From Glandiceps talaboti (taxonomy: Eukaryota > Hemichordata > Enteropneusta > Spengelidae), in NCBI RefSeq assembly GCF_964340395.1, contig NC_135557.1, positions 2,429,687-2,493,686 of the forward strand: a DNA stretch of 64,000 bases, in the 5' to 3' direction. The notes below the pieces were generated by a model. The model saw only the letters and a list, made by a program, of their open reading frames with translations. It searched no databases and was not told the origin of the DNA. Positions 12,828-23,640 of the stretch are shown piece by piece (the first letter of the stretch is position 1; every line of letters begins with the position of its first letter). The position numbers were made by a program, and so were the translations under genes.

Positions 12828-13337
12828 TAAGTCGGTCAAATGTTTGGAGTAACATTGACGACTAGTAGACAGGTAAATCTTCTAATTAGAGGGATTGGTC
12901 CATTTACAGTTTAGTTTTAACGTATTTTTAAATGAAAGACAATACCCAAAAAAATTGTCCCGTTGCAGTTAATATACCTTTAATACCCGGTTTGAGTTCA
13001 GCCCATTGCAAGTGATGGTCAAGTATAGAACAGTAAGTAGAATACTGTGAGTACCTTTTAATATGCAGAACAATTGACATCCCAAAAACATATAAACTCT
13101 GTTTGTGCCCCAGTATAATATAAGATGGATGTACAGAAGGACGTAGCGACACTCAATATGTAAGAACAGAGATTACAAGATGCTACTAATAAACTGGAAA
13201 TGAAAGAAATCTAGTCAACTTGAAGGATTGTCAATAAAATTCAAGTCAGGATTGTTGACAGAGAACGTGTGTTAGTCTTGACTTTTTCCTTTATCGTTGG
13301 ATCTACAATTTGGGTGCAAAAAATAATTAATTCACTG

Positions 13338-13339
13338 TT

Positions 13340-13377
<38 letters not shown>

Positions 13378-13413
13378 ATCATCATCGTCATCATCATCAT
13401 CATCATCATCATC
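13338..13413. repeat. (TCA)n microsatellite
   Basis: A run of TCA/ATC trinucleotides with two small breaks. On the minus strand it is read as runs of Asp or Met in a 121-codon open frame (13327-13692). Confidence 0.95.
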
Positions 13414-13701
13414 AGAACCAAACTCTCCTTCAACTACATCAGAGTTTGTATCATCATTCTCACTGTCTTCAAATGACACAATTTCTGCTAAGGTTGCAAT
13501 GATGATTTCATATTTGCAAAGGTACTTGTTAAGTTCTTTCACAAACTCACCCAAGTCATGATTATCAAATGTTTTTCCAGCACACTGCTGCTTTTCCTCT
13601 ATTCTTTTTCTTTCCCTCATTGAAATAAAATGAATGACGGCTGCCTTTACTTGTCTTGCACACAAAGTGTTTTGTAGCAAATTTTTCAACATTTTTACTT
13701 G

Positions 13702-13816
13702 ACACTACATCGTCGCAAACCACGGTCTGTTTTACGGCAACGTTCTTAACGAGCCTCCTACTTATTTCGAAATGTAGTGGTAGAAATAAGAACTCTGGTT
13801 TGTGAGAATGTTGACA
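13702..13816. repeat. Dispersed ~115-bp repeat, copy 2
   Basis: Second copy of the element at 11878-11996, same orientation. It includes the near-palindromic stretch from 'cttatttcgaaatg' to 'agaaataag'. Confidence 0.7.
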
Positions 13817-13819
13817 CTA

Positions 13820-14620
13820 TTGCAATAAAAACAAATGTTATGCATTGATGTGTATACCATCCCCTGTAGTTAAATTAGGCATGAACCCAGTCTTGCTGAA
13901 AATGAACCCACTTTTACAGGCAAAAGGGGTCTGGAGGCTCAACTTTCTCCAGGTCTTGACAAAACACTGGTTTACGAATATGTTGATTGGAGTTGTTGTA
14001 TATATGGTGACTCAGTTCGCTACTTCATTCCCCGGCCTGCAATATACATTCCAGGGCCCGGTAACTTGTGACTTTAAAAGTTAATTCATGTCAGAGTATT
14101 TTATGTATCTATTTATATATACTTATATTTATGCAAAGTTTTAACAGTATAAAAAAAAGTTTATTTCGCTTTTTCTCTACGATCGTTACTTGCCAAATAT
14201 TATTATATGTTATACATTTAGAAGCTGATGTTCAACTCACCATTTCTAGAAAGTATAGCATGCCTTAGAGTTTATGTTGTAAAGTGATGGTGATGCCAAT
14301 ACGAGGAGAGGAATTTTAAGGGGATGTTTTACAGAGTTTTTGATATTTGTCAACCACTCCATTTGTTGCATGTTCCTCTCAAATGGCTCTTTCTCATAGA
14401 CTGTAAGCAGTTCCCGTCATATCATCGGGATAGACATGTATAGCAGTACACTGCACACTTTAACTTTAAGCGTCACGAAATTCATGAATATTCATGAGCA
14501 TGGCTCACCGCCATTCTTACCTGAGTCTTCGGAACTTGTCGGCAGAAGTTTCGCCCTTTGTTTAAAAGATTCGTCAGTTTCGGATGTAAACATGCCACAT
14601 GTGCCACTATATACAACGTA
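13820..14620. other. Unassigned sequence
   Basis: No gene or known element recognised. The right end precedes the possible first exon at 14630. Confidence 0.35.
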
Positions 14621-14629
14621 CGAAGAAAG

Positions 14630-14649
14630 ATGGCAGCTGCTGAAGCGGT
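14630..14649 (+). CDS. Possible first coding exon (MAAAEA..)
   Basis: An ATG in a good context (aagATGg) is followed by codons for AAAEA and then a strong donor, gcg|gtaagt. It lies 1.9 kb upstream of the RAG1-N-like exon and could be its first exon. Direct joining in the simplest phase gives a stop, however, so the link is unproven. Confidence 0.3.
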
Positions 14650-14650
14650 A

Positions 14651-15670
14651 AGTACGAGTTATCTTCCCTTTTGGACCTATTGATCTGTCTAGCAGCGAGG
14701 TCAGATTTTGCTCAAAAGTTCATGGGTACATACATGTATGTAAGACTAAATGTCTTTTTAGGGGTTTTCCTTTGCATATATCGCTTTAGTCAGTCTGAAA
14801 GAGGGTTTTCCAAGCTTTACAGGGGTCACATTTTTTGTCGTTTTTTTCGGGAGCAGTGTAAATACTAGGATATAGGAGTGAGAGCGTCTACAGTAACATT
14901 CAACAGTACGTGTGTACACGTAGTCTGTCAGCTGTTAACTTTCCTTGAGTATATTTTTTTTCGATTAGAAAATATCTATCTCGAATCGAGTACAATTCCA
15001 AATCGAATTTCTTGAAAGTGTAAACACGGTAATCATGGTAATGTATTTATATATGCGTGATCGTGGTCAAAATATATGCGTGATTGTCGCAAACATCTTG
15101 CCATAAAATGATCATGACTTGCAAACGTTTATCATGTTTATGATCCGCCAAAGTACATTGGCTCTAGCATTCATTTTTAGATTCGTACATCCTCACATAA
15201 CATCATGAGATGGTACGTTTGCCCAATCCATGTATCTATGTTTTCGTCACACTGTGTGAGTAAATTTGGGATGGTAGATAAGATGTACATTGTACGCAAA
15301 GCATGTGTACACAACCATAAATGTAAATATATGTTTGCACTTAGTAATATTGTTACAGATAAATAATTTATGTCCATTTTTTCCAGCTGCTTTCAATGTT
15401 TGTCTATAGACTTTAAGATGTTTTTTCCCTCCCAACAACAACAACAACAGCATCATCAATCTCACAATCACAATCCGCAGGGCCAGAGCTAATTGAGTCA
15501 GGAGACATAAAAGTTGAGAGTAGCATAAGACTAAGAGGGTATGTCAGACATATTTCACATATCAGTCACATATGCAGTATCTTAATATTACAACTTGGCT
15601 TAACTTGTTTTTATTCATAATAAACTTACTAGACCAGGACATAAAGCAAAATAATCCAAGATGTAGTAAT
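14651..15670. other. Unassigned sequence with short low-complexity tracts
   Basis: No gene recognised. A short (CAA)n tract lies at 15435-15450. Confidence 0.35.
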
Positions 15671-15676
15671 TTATTA

Positions 15677-15703
15677 ACAACAACAACAACAACAACAACA
15701 ATG
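15677..15703. repeat. (CAA)n microsatellite
   Basis: Nine CAA/ACA trinucleotides in a row. Confidence 0.9.
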
Positions 15704-15906
15704 GATAATGTACTGTTGACCATACCATGCACATTATGTTACCAGATTTGTTTGAGTTCCAAAGTTATCAGAATCTTGTTTACTTTGAGTAATGTCATTT
15801 TGTACATTGTGTCATCTCTGTTATTTCTATAATTTATTCTAATTAATTTTACCTACTTTACATGCATGGTTAGAGTTTGTTATGATCCATACAATTTTTT
15901 TTTAAA

Positions 15907-16098
15907 ATAGCTATCATGCTTTTCGTGTTCATCCCTGAACAACTATATGGATGGATGTGCAACAGCCTCCATGATGTAGTCACCAGGGAGGAAGATAGAT
16001 GTGGGCCTGCACAAATTGTGAGGGGAAGTGCTGGAAAGCAGGTTGGTCATGTGCCAGCCAGAAATTTTATTTTAAGAGTTCAGATATTTTGTTCATGA
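15907..16098 (+). other. Possible decayed coding fragment with HIRAN-like ending
   Basis: An open frame reads '..VVTREEDRCGPAQIV' and then 'GKQVGHVPARNF'. The 'V.REP.NP.D..A..V......VGHVPR' pattern is that of small HIRAN-like domains found in transposon proteins, but the match is weak here and no intact domain is visible. Confidence 0.2.
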
Positions 16099-16365
16099 GA
16101 ATAACAAGCCATTTCAAAACAAATTTCTGTCTGTTGACAAAGATGATATGTACTTTAAAGGCACACTTTCTTGTTTGTGACTGAAAAATAGATGCATGCT
16201 AATGAAAACATTTAGACATTTGAAATCTCAAAATAAGGTATGGCACAAGAAATGATGGTAGTGGTGCTAGGAATATGATGTGCAGGTGAACAGTGATTGT
16301 ATAAGTAGTTGTTTCACAGTTCTAGTTATGCTGTTTTTGTTGTTGTTAGATTATGATTAAAAGTT

Positions 16366-16464
16366 ATTCTATTTATGCATCATGTATCTATAAAAGTGTA
16401 CAGTTATATGTATAATTCTATTTATGCATCATATATCTATAAAAGTGTACATTTATATATATAA
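16366..16464. repeat. Two-unit ~51-bp tandem repeat
   Basis: The phrase ttctatttatgcatcatgta plus 'tctataaaagtgtac' occurs twice in a row, just upstream of the RAG1-N-like exon. Confidence 0.75.
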
Positions 16465-16578
16465 CTTTCAAAAAATGTATATTTATATGTTTTTATTTTT
16501 CAATTAAAAATGAAATGTTTTAATGTCAATGCTCTCTTTGTACCCGAGTCTCATTCATTCCATAATTTATTTCTAGAT

Positions 16579-18309
16579 ATGGTGGAAGGAATAACAGCAC
16601 ACATTGAAGTTCTGTTCACGAAATGTCGTATTTGTAATTCAGATATTGATGACGTCTCAAGGTGTCACTATGTGGATGACTTTCAACAAGAAATAATGGA
16701 TATATGGAGTGTTGATGTATCCTGTGATGATGAGGAGGTACATCCTACTATGATATGCTACAAATGTAGACGCACTGTAGAACAGGATTGTCGAAAACAA
16801 AACAAAAAATTGAAAACTGAAAAACAAATATACAAATTTGCTGCACACAATGATTCATTCTGTTCTCTCTGCTTTAAGATAACTGCTGGATCAAGTGAAC
16901 ATTCCTATACACAAAGCAATATCAAAGTTGCACCGAAGGACTTTTGTATGTGTGATAAATGTGCTGTCACTACTTCTACAATATCTACCCAGACCTCTGT
17001 CTATAACACTGTAACTGATTCTACTCAGACCTCTGTCTATAACACTGTAACTGATTCTACTCAGACCTCTGTCTATAACACTGTAACTGATTCTACTCAG
17101 ACCTCTGTCTATAACACTGTAACTGATTCTACTCAGACCTCTGTCTATAACACTGTAACTGATTCTACTCAGACCTCTGTCTATAACACTGTAACTGATT
17201 CTACTCAGACCTCTGTCTATAACACTGTAACTGATTCTACTCAGACCTCTGTCTATAACACTGTAACTGATTCTACTCAGACCTCTGTCTATTACACTGT
17301 AACTGATTCTACTCAGACCTCTGTCTATTACACTGTAACTGATTCTACCCAGACCTCTGTCTATTACACTGTAACTGATTCTACTCAGACCTCTGTCTAT
17401 TACACTGTAACTGATTCTACCCAGACCTCTGTCTATTACACTGTAACTGATTCTACCCAGACCTCTGTCTATAACACTGTAACTGATTCTACTCAGACCT
17501 CTGTCTATAACACTGTAACTGATTCTACTCAGACCTCTGTCTATAACACTGTAACTGATTCTACTCAGACCTCTGTCTATAACACTGTAACTGATTCTAC
17601 TCAGACCTCTGTCTATAACACTGTAACTGATTCTACTCAGACCTCTGTCTATAACACTGTAACTGATTCTACTCAGACCTCTGTCTATAACACTGTAACT
17701 GATTCTACTCAGACCTCTGTCTATTACACTGTAACTGATTCTACTCAGACCTCTGTCTATAACACTGTAACTGATTCTACTCAGACCTCTGTCTATAACA
17801 CTGTAACTGATTCTACTCAGACCTCTGTCTATAACACTGTAACTGATTCTACTCAGACCTCTGTCTATAACACTGTAACTGATTCTACTCAGACCTCTGT
17901 CTATAACACTGTAACTGATTCTACTCAGACCTCTGTCTATAACACTGTAACTGATTCTACTCAGACCTCTGTAAATGATACAAGGACTGTTTCATCTCAA
18001 TCACCACCATCCTACACAGTCAATATTGATACGTGTCATACAACTGACTTAGACCACAAATATAAACAACAATTGACCAAGAACATTTTCAGCGAAGAAG
18101 TACAAGCTATTGAAAGAGACTGCTATTGTTTTGATCAGACTTACAAGGACTTAGCAAACTGTGTAGCTTTTAATCATGAGATCTATTACAAAAACAAGAA
18201 ATCCCATACTGCAAAGTGCTATAGATGGACGGGAGACAGGTTCAAAATCGAAAACATCAGTAGCAACGAAAATTGTGCTCATGGAACAAATGTACAGACT
18301 TGTTTGTAG
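16579..18309 (+). CDS. RAG1 N-terminal-like zinc-binding protein with amplified 12-residue repeat (5' exon)
   Basis: The first ATG after a good splice acceptor (tttatttctag at 16566-16576) opens 576 codons. Residues 1-100 follow the order of the zinc-binding N-terminal region of vertebrate RAG1: KCRIC (C16, C19), then VHPTMICYKC (H55-P56-T57, C60, C63), then FCSLC (C95, C98). RAG1 has the same C-x2-C, H-P-T-x2-C-x2-C and C-x2-C series. More cysteines follow (C123, C125, C128). About 27 in-frame copies of STQTSVYNTVTD come next (residues ~135-465), then a unique tail with 'KCYRWTGDRF'. There is no RAG1 catalytic core. N-RAG-TP-type mobile elements of invertebrates carry such a RAG1-N-like region, so I infer a transposon gene. 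Downstream segments in other frames probably belong to it. A binding role for DNA or protein is inferred. Confidence 0.75.
   Translation: MVEGITAHIEVLFTKCRICNSDIDDVSRCHYVDDFQQEIMDIWSVDVSCDDEEVHPTMICYKCRRTVEQDCRKQNKKLKTEKQIYKFAAHNDSFCSLCFKITAGSSEHSYTQSNIKVAPKDFCMCDKCAVTTSTISTQTSVYNTVTDSTQTSVYNTVTDSTQTSVYNTVTDSTQTSVYNTVTDSTQTSVYNTVTDSTQTSVYNTVTDSTQTSVYNTVTDSTQTSVYNTVTDSTQTSVYYTVTDSTQTSVYYTVTDSTQTSVYYTVTDSTQTSVYYTVTDSTQTSVYYTVTDSTQTSVYNTVTDSTQTSVYNTVTDSTQTSVYNTVTDSTQTSVYNTVTDSTQTSVYNTVTDSTQTSVYNTVTDSTQTSVYNTVTDSTQTSVYYTVTDSTQTSVYNTVTDSTQTSVYNTVTDSTQTSVYNTVTDSTQTSVYNTVTDSTQTSVYNTVTDSTQTSVYNTVTDSTQTSVNDTRTVSSQSPPSYTVNIDTCHTTDLDHKYKQQLTKNIFSEEVQAIERDCYCFDQTYKDLANCVAFNHEIYYKNKKSHTAKCYRWTGDRFKIENISSNENCAHGTNVQTCL
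16981..17974 (+). repeat. 36-bp coding minisatellite, about 27 copies
   Basis: The units encode STQTSVYNTVTD or the variant with YYTVTD. The period is exactly 36 bp, so the frame is kept throughout. Silent c/t variants (ctactcag or ctacccag) and the N/Y (aac/tac) variant cluster in adjacent units, which points to recent unequal exchange. Confidence 0.97.
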
Positions 18310-18623
18310 CATCATTTTCTTTTATGGTGACTCTGCTTGCATACATGTATGCCATCACTGGCAGTCAGATGATGGTATCAATATTGAACAAACTTATCCC
18401 TGCAGGTGGTGGCTGGATAACCTTGAGAAACTGGCTAACGTCACTGTCCTAAGACCCAATTCAGTTTCCGGAGGGGGATATTGTATTTATTTTGACAGTG
18501 ACCAGATCATTCAAAAGCAGTACAATGTGAAAGCTGGTGGGAAACCCAGAGTATCAATCCTGACAAGTGCTTGTTATACATTGTTTGGAATGACAGGTCT
18601 ACAACTGTCAATCTGGCACCCAG
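18310..18623 (+). pseudogene. Continuation of the RAG1-N-like gene in a shifted frame
   Basis: After the stop at 18307-18309 another frame stays open. It reads '..CHHWQSDDGINIEQTYPC', 'RWWLDNLEKLANVTVL' and 'SACYTLFGMTGLQLSIWHPG', ending at a donor (ccag|gtatga). Either a frameshift separates the two parts, or a short intron ends at the 'cctgcag|gtggtgg' acceptor near 18408. The composition is protein-like but I recognise no domain. Confidence 0.45.
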
Positions 18624-18624
18624 G

Positions 18625-19350
18625 TATGAAGTGTTTCATTGTAAATTTATGTAGTATGTATTGCTTTTCTGAAGTTAAAGCATGCACATTGTCACAAAAT
18701 GTCAATTTTTAGTTACTTTAAATCATGGGTTGATTGAATTATGTTTAAAATATTTTTTCATGGAAAGAGATGGCAGCATATGCTTGATAGTCTGTATTTG
18801 AACATCCACAGTGAAAAGATGGTACAAACAATTGATTTGTCATGGGGTAAGCTGTGAGGATTGTATCTGACAGGGACACTTTAGAAATGACATACATGTA
18901 CCCAAGTTATAATGGTTGAAACCACAGACAAGTAGGACTTACTTATCTGTTGTTGAAACCTAACACATGTAACAAGTCAATAGTCTTCTACTCCTTCTGT
19001 ACCTCACATTCACAATGTATGCAAGCCATAAATATGGAGTTTATGTCTTCAGTGAATGGATGCAGTACTCTCTGATGAAAACAAACAAACAAACAGATCT
19101 TGAATGAAGACAACCTGGCTGCAGCATTTGCCACTGTGTGAGCTGAAATAAGTTGAACATAAATATTTCTGCTAGGAGTTCCATGAGTCATGATTTGAAT
19201 CTCCATAACCCATAGTTCACACACATTGTTTTCTTCAGTGGTTCCCCCCCCTCCCCTCCATTAATGTATAACATCTCTTATTTGTTAAATATAACCAATT
19301 CTCTTTCTCTGTTCTCATATAGTTGAAAAGAAGAACACAAATTGCCTGAA
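18625..19350. other. Probable intron, otherwise empty
   Basis: No coding signal. It lies between the donor at 18624 and the exon carrying the 39-bp repeats. A C/T tract lies at 19243-19258. Confidence 0.4.
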
Positions 19351-19370
19351 AGGAAGTTGTGGCACAGCAG

Positions 19371-20592
19371 TTCATTGAAGAAGGCATTGTAATTGATGAT
19401 ATTGACAGGGTGATTGAAAAAGGCATTGTAATTGATGATATTGACAGGGTGATTGAAGAAGGCATTGTAATTGATGATATTGACAGGGTGATTGAAGAAG
19501 GCATTGTAATTGATGATATTGAACAGGGTGATTGAAAAAGGCATTGTAATTGATGATATTGACAGGGTGATTGAAGAAGGCATTGTAATTGATGATATTG
19601 ACAGGGTGATTGAAGAAGGCATTGTAATTGATGATATTGAACAGGGTGATTGAAGAAGGCATTGTAATTGATGATATTGAACAGGGTGATTGAAAAAGGC
19701 ATTGTAATTGATGATATTGACAGGGTGATTGAAGAAGGCATTGTAATTGATGATATTGAACAGGGTGATTGAAGAAGGCATTGTAATTGATGATATTGAA
19801 CAGGGTGATTGAAAAAGGCATTGTAATTGATGATATTGACAGGGTGATTGAAGAAGGCATTGTAATTGATGATATTGACAGGGTGATTGAAGAAGGCATT
19901 GTAATTGATGATATTGACAGGGTGGTTGAAGAAGGCATTGTAATTGATGATATTGACAGGGTGATTGAAGAAGGCATTGTAATTGATGATATTGACAGGG
20001 TGATTGAAGAAGGCATTGTAATTGATGATATTGACAGGGTGATTGAAGAAGGCATTGTAATTGATGATATTGACAGGGTGGTTGAAGAAGGCATTGTAAT
20101 TGATGATATTGACAGGGTGATTGAAGAAGGCATTGTAATTGATGATATTGACTGGGTGATTGAAGAAGGCATTGTAATTGATGATATTGACAGGGTGATT
20201 GAAGAAGGCATTGTAATTGATGATATTGACAGGGTGATTAAAGAAGGCATTGTAATTGATGATATTGACTGGGTGATTGAAGAAGGCATTGTAATTGATG
20301 ATATTGACAGGGTGATTGAAGAAGGCATTGTAATTGATGATATTGACTGGGTGATTGAAGAAGGCATTGTAATTGATGATATTGACAGGGTGATTGAAGA
20401 AGGCATTGTAATTGATGATATTGACAGGGTGATTGAAGAAGGCATTGTAATTGATGATATTGACTGGGTGATTGAAAAAGGCATTGTAATTGATGATATT
20501 GACTGGGTGATTGAAGAAGGCATTGTAATTGATGATATTGACAGGGTGATTGAAGAAGGCATTGTAATTGATGATATTGACAGGGTGATTGA
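19371..20592 (+). repeat. 39-bp coding minisatellite, about 31 copies, with five 40-bp units
   Basis: Units encode IEEGIVIDDIDRV. Five units in the first third carry one extra A (gatattgaacagggtg instead of gatattgacagggtg) at about 19521, 19641, 19681, 19760 and 19800, and these break the frame. From about 19800 the array is open to its end. Minus-strand frames are also open through the array but are repeat artefacts. Confidence 0.95.
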
Positions 20593-20711
20593 AGAAATGC
20601 AAAAGAAAGAGGACACAAAGATATGTCCTGCATGTGATACTGAAATGAAAAAGACTGCCAGAAATTCACAGTGTCCAGCTGATTTCAAGGAAGAAACAGA
20701 AAAGCTCTCAG
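19801..20711 (+). pseudogene. Repeat-bearing middle exon of the RAG1-N-like gene
   Basis: The open part of the 39-bp array continues into unique sequence, 'EEMQKKEDTKICPACDTEM', with a C-x2-C pair. It ends at a donor (tctcag|gtactt) in phase 1. The next exon at 21093 starts in the complementary phase (g|gt), which supports real splicing. An acidic, highly periodic segment of this kind could form an extended linker; no function is known to me. Confidence 0.5.
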
Positions 20712-21092
20712 GTACTTTTAACATTGAATGTCTTGCCGTAATGTAACAATATGTATACAAAAACAGTTCAAATTCAGTAAGGCCACATTAATGGCTGGTC
20801 ATAAAATTGTGACTTGACAGATTAGGTCATTGATTACAATAATGAACCCAAGACAGACTTGTGGTATTTAAAGACAATGCCCAGGCATCCACATTTATAA
20901 GAAAATGTGTACATAGCCATACCTGTAGCATAATCTACATATATGTACAGTATGTACTACATGTTACATAGTTACACTTAAATTTGTTAATCATTCAGGG
21001 GAGACATTGTTAATGTGCATAGATTTTCACAAAAAGGAATATTATGGTAGTTTGTTTAACTTACCAAATTGGATTCTTTTTATTGACAACAG

Positions 21093-21972
21093 GTAAGCAT
21101 TCTCTTGGTACCAAGCTTGTAAAAACCCCAAGAGACAACAGAAAAATGAGAACACTTGTCATGAAAATTTCAGAAAGTGGTGATGACGTATGTGAAGAAT
21201 CTGTCACAGAAAATATCTACAGTCATGTCAAGCCAGCTCACCCAGAGCAGCCAATGCCACTGTATTGTGGAGAACCAATATTTGTTAATCCCAATACCTA
21301 CCAGAGTGTACAACGGAAAACTAAAGTGGATAAAAGTAACAATGCTCACCATACATGATCGCCCGCAATATTGTCAAGGACACACACATTTTTACGATTT
21401 GTGATGCCACATTGAAAAGTTTTGCCAGCTATGAAAAACATGTCAGCAAGGAGCACCCATATTGCCCTTTGCCAAGACCATCACTCGTGTGGATTGGTTC
21501 TCCTCGCTCCAGGCAAGCTTCATGTAGAAATGAATATGGTATGGAATTACTTTGCCACAAACTGGGATGTGTTCCTATCAGAGTTGGCGTATGAAATGGG
21601 ATTTTCATCAGGCCGAGCACAACAGTACGCTAGAAGTGGTTATGATCACCATATTGCATGGCAGCTACTCAATATTGCTATCAATGGAAACATTATAAAG
21701 AGAGTTATTAATACCTTATGTGAGAGAGAAGATCCCAACTAATGAGGAGATATGTCAGTGAATGATTTCATTGAGTTTGTATCAAACGCCAAAGATCCCA
21801 ATTACACTTATTTATTTGAGCAGACCTACAGATATGGAGGAGCAGTTTTGGTGTACAGAATGGGTGTACGACTCAATCGCCCTGACCTGATCAATGCTGC
21901 AAGTCTAGTCTTTGCACCCCTCTGGAGTAAGTCAAAGGATTCCAAATACCAACTGTTAGATTTGTATGACAG
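21093..21972 (+). pseudogene. DUF6589-like region of the RAG1-N-like gene, frameshifted
   Basis: The exon starts at acceptor gacaacag|gt in matching phase. It runs to 21356 in one frame ('..CEESVTENIYSHV'), then crosses at least two frame changes between 21356 and 21470. Next come 'LLAPGKLHVEMNMVWNYF', 'FLSELAYEMGFSSGRAQQYA', 'GYDHHIAWQLL' and, after a stop at 21740, 'NDFIEFVSNAKDPNYTYLF' and 'YRMGVRLNRPDLINA'. This order (H-x-E-M-N-M, DHH.WQ, then a 'R.G.R......I.A...FAPL' block) recalls DUF6589-type proteins of animal transposons, from memory and not verified. The donor is at 21972 (gacag|gtgagt), phase 2. The frameshifts mean it is not translatable as it stands. Confidence 0.5.
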
Positions 21973-22397
21973 GTGAGTGGCAGTTCAACAACATACTCAC
22001 CTCATGAAATTGTTATTGTAATTTTAACACAAGTACAAGTGAGTCGATTATAAGTCATAACAATGCAATATACCTTATACATTAGAGCATACAATGTAGA
22101 GCACCTGCTTGCATTCTGTGTCAGTTACAATGAAAAGATGTGTAATAATTTCTTGGGTATGGTAAACTCATGGATTTGGTGTAATATAATATATTCATAG
22201 CTGAGGTTGGTCAAAGATGGTGCTTAAAACAGTACAAACACCTCCTCAGCAATAAAGTTGAAAGGAGTTCTGGCTCAGGTACATTCTTGTCACTTGAATC
22301 ATATATGGTGATAGTTTTCAGTCATGTACATATGTTAGAACTCAATATATGTGATCAATATGAGTCTCGGCAACACAATGTTTACTTCTTTTGCTAG

Positions 22398-22595
22398 AAC
22401 TGACCGAGCTATGATGCCAGGTGAATTATTGTCTTTTGTTGAAAGAACTGGAAGGTATATCCATTTCCCTATGAAGGGGAAGACATGGATGCCCATTTGG
22501 AGGTGATTAATAAAGCTTCCAAACGTTGGTCAGTAGGAGCCATGTTTGCTGATGAATGGACAAGGACAGTCGGGAATTTGGATAAACTTAGTGAG
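22398..22595 (+). pseudogene. Further exon of the same gene
   Basis: The exon begins at 'ttgctag|a', completing the AG carried over from the previous exon (phase 2). It reads 'RTDRAMMPGELLSFVERTGR', then after a frame change near 22470 'GEDMDAHLEVINKASKRW' and 'DEWTRTVGNLDKLSE', with a donor at agtgag|gtatgt. The matching phase at the acceptor supports the exon chain. Confidence 0.45.
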
Positions 22596-23095
22596 GTATG
22601 TAACTTTGAGTTAAGGATGTATCTACCCTTGTTGACCACATTGAAACAATGACACAACAGACACAAATAATAGAAGGCATTTTACTTGGGAATTTCAGTT
22701 GTGACCAGAGTTGCAATTTCTGAATACATTTTACATGATTTGAAATGCTACTTTTCCAAGTTATGTTTTTCTGGCTACACTTTGAAACATGCCCAATTTA
22801 CTGCTTGTACCCATGGAACAGCCACCTTCTTTCAAAATTACCCTACCTGCACCCCTGTTAATATGCTACCATGTGATATTATGTCTATAATATTTTATTT
22901 ATAATGTAAAATATTATTCTCATTCTATTCAAAAATCTAACTTGGGTTTCAATTATACAACTGTTGGAGAGAGAGAGACTATATAATACACCATGATATA
23001 CTGAATGTAGTAAACCATCACGTCACTTATAGGTAATGTATGGGTAAGTAACCAAATCAAGTAATCAGCCTTTCCTCTACCATGATTTCCTTCAG

Positions 23096-23214
23096 CTAAG
23101 AAAGAAGATGGAAAAAATCGTGCTGGTGGAATCAAGTGCAGGCTCAAGTAAACAAACGAGGTTGGCAAAAGATGAAGAGGTCATAGCTTGGCGTACTAAA
23201 CTACGAAAAGAAAA
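23096..23214 (+). pseudogene. Further exon of the same gene
   Basis: After 'ttccttcag' the frame reads LRKKMEKIVLVESSAGSSKQ and 'DEEVIAWRTKLRKEK', a lysine-rich segment. A donor-like gtatgttg follows. The intron that should follow is occupied by an interspersed repeat (23236-23640). Confidence 0.35.
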
Positions 23215-23235
23215 GTATGTTGTTGATTTATACCA

Positions 23236-23640
23236 TTGTTAACAGACGAAGTTCGGGACGGGGACTTATGGATTGGGTGCCGTCCATCCGTGCATCCATC
23301 CGTCCGTCCAGAGCTGTTTCTTGGAGATGCCTGGACTGATTTTTTTTTCAAACTTGGTAAGGGCCAACATACTATGGCATACATAATGCACTTCAATTTG
23401 TTTCATTATACGATCCAATATGGCCACCTAGCAGCCATTTTGTTTGCAAATTTTCCCTGTCTAAAGCCATAACTCAGACATGCTTGAACAGATCTCATTC
23501 AAAGTTGGTATTAGGACAGTGTTCTATGACATACATGTGCATATACATTTTCGTCGTGGTACGATCCAATATGGCTGCCTGGCAGCCATTTTGTTTGTTA
23601 CGAATTTTTGGCGCAGTGATTATAGGTCACAAACTCCAAC
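23236..23640. repeat. Interspersed repeat with duplicated halves
   Basis: Two similar halves are seen. 'acgatccaatatggccacct', 'agcagccattttgttt' at about 23409 recurs as 'acgatccaatatggctgcct', 'ggcagccattttgttt' at about 23561. A shared phrase 'acat.ctatggcatacat' / 'gttctatgacatacatg' precedes each. This looks like a non-coding mobile repeat inserted in an intron. Confidence 0.5.

Noticed and set aside
13327-13692. 121-codon minus-strand frame with poly-Asp and poly-Met
   Set aside because: About a third of it comes from the (TCA)n tract. The rest looks weakly protein-like but has no recognisable domain, so I did not call a gene.
16579-18309. Full RAG1 or ProtoRAG recombinase
   Set aside because: Only the N-terminal zinc-binding series is present. 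I found no RAG1 catalytic core, no RAG2-like kelch repeats and no RSS-like ends in the window.
19235-20760. Long minus-strand frames (up to 462 codons) across the 39-bp array
   Set aside because: Repeat artefacts; the plus strand has the continuing unique exon sequence and splice sites.
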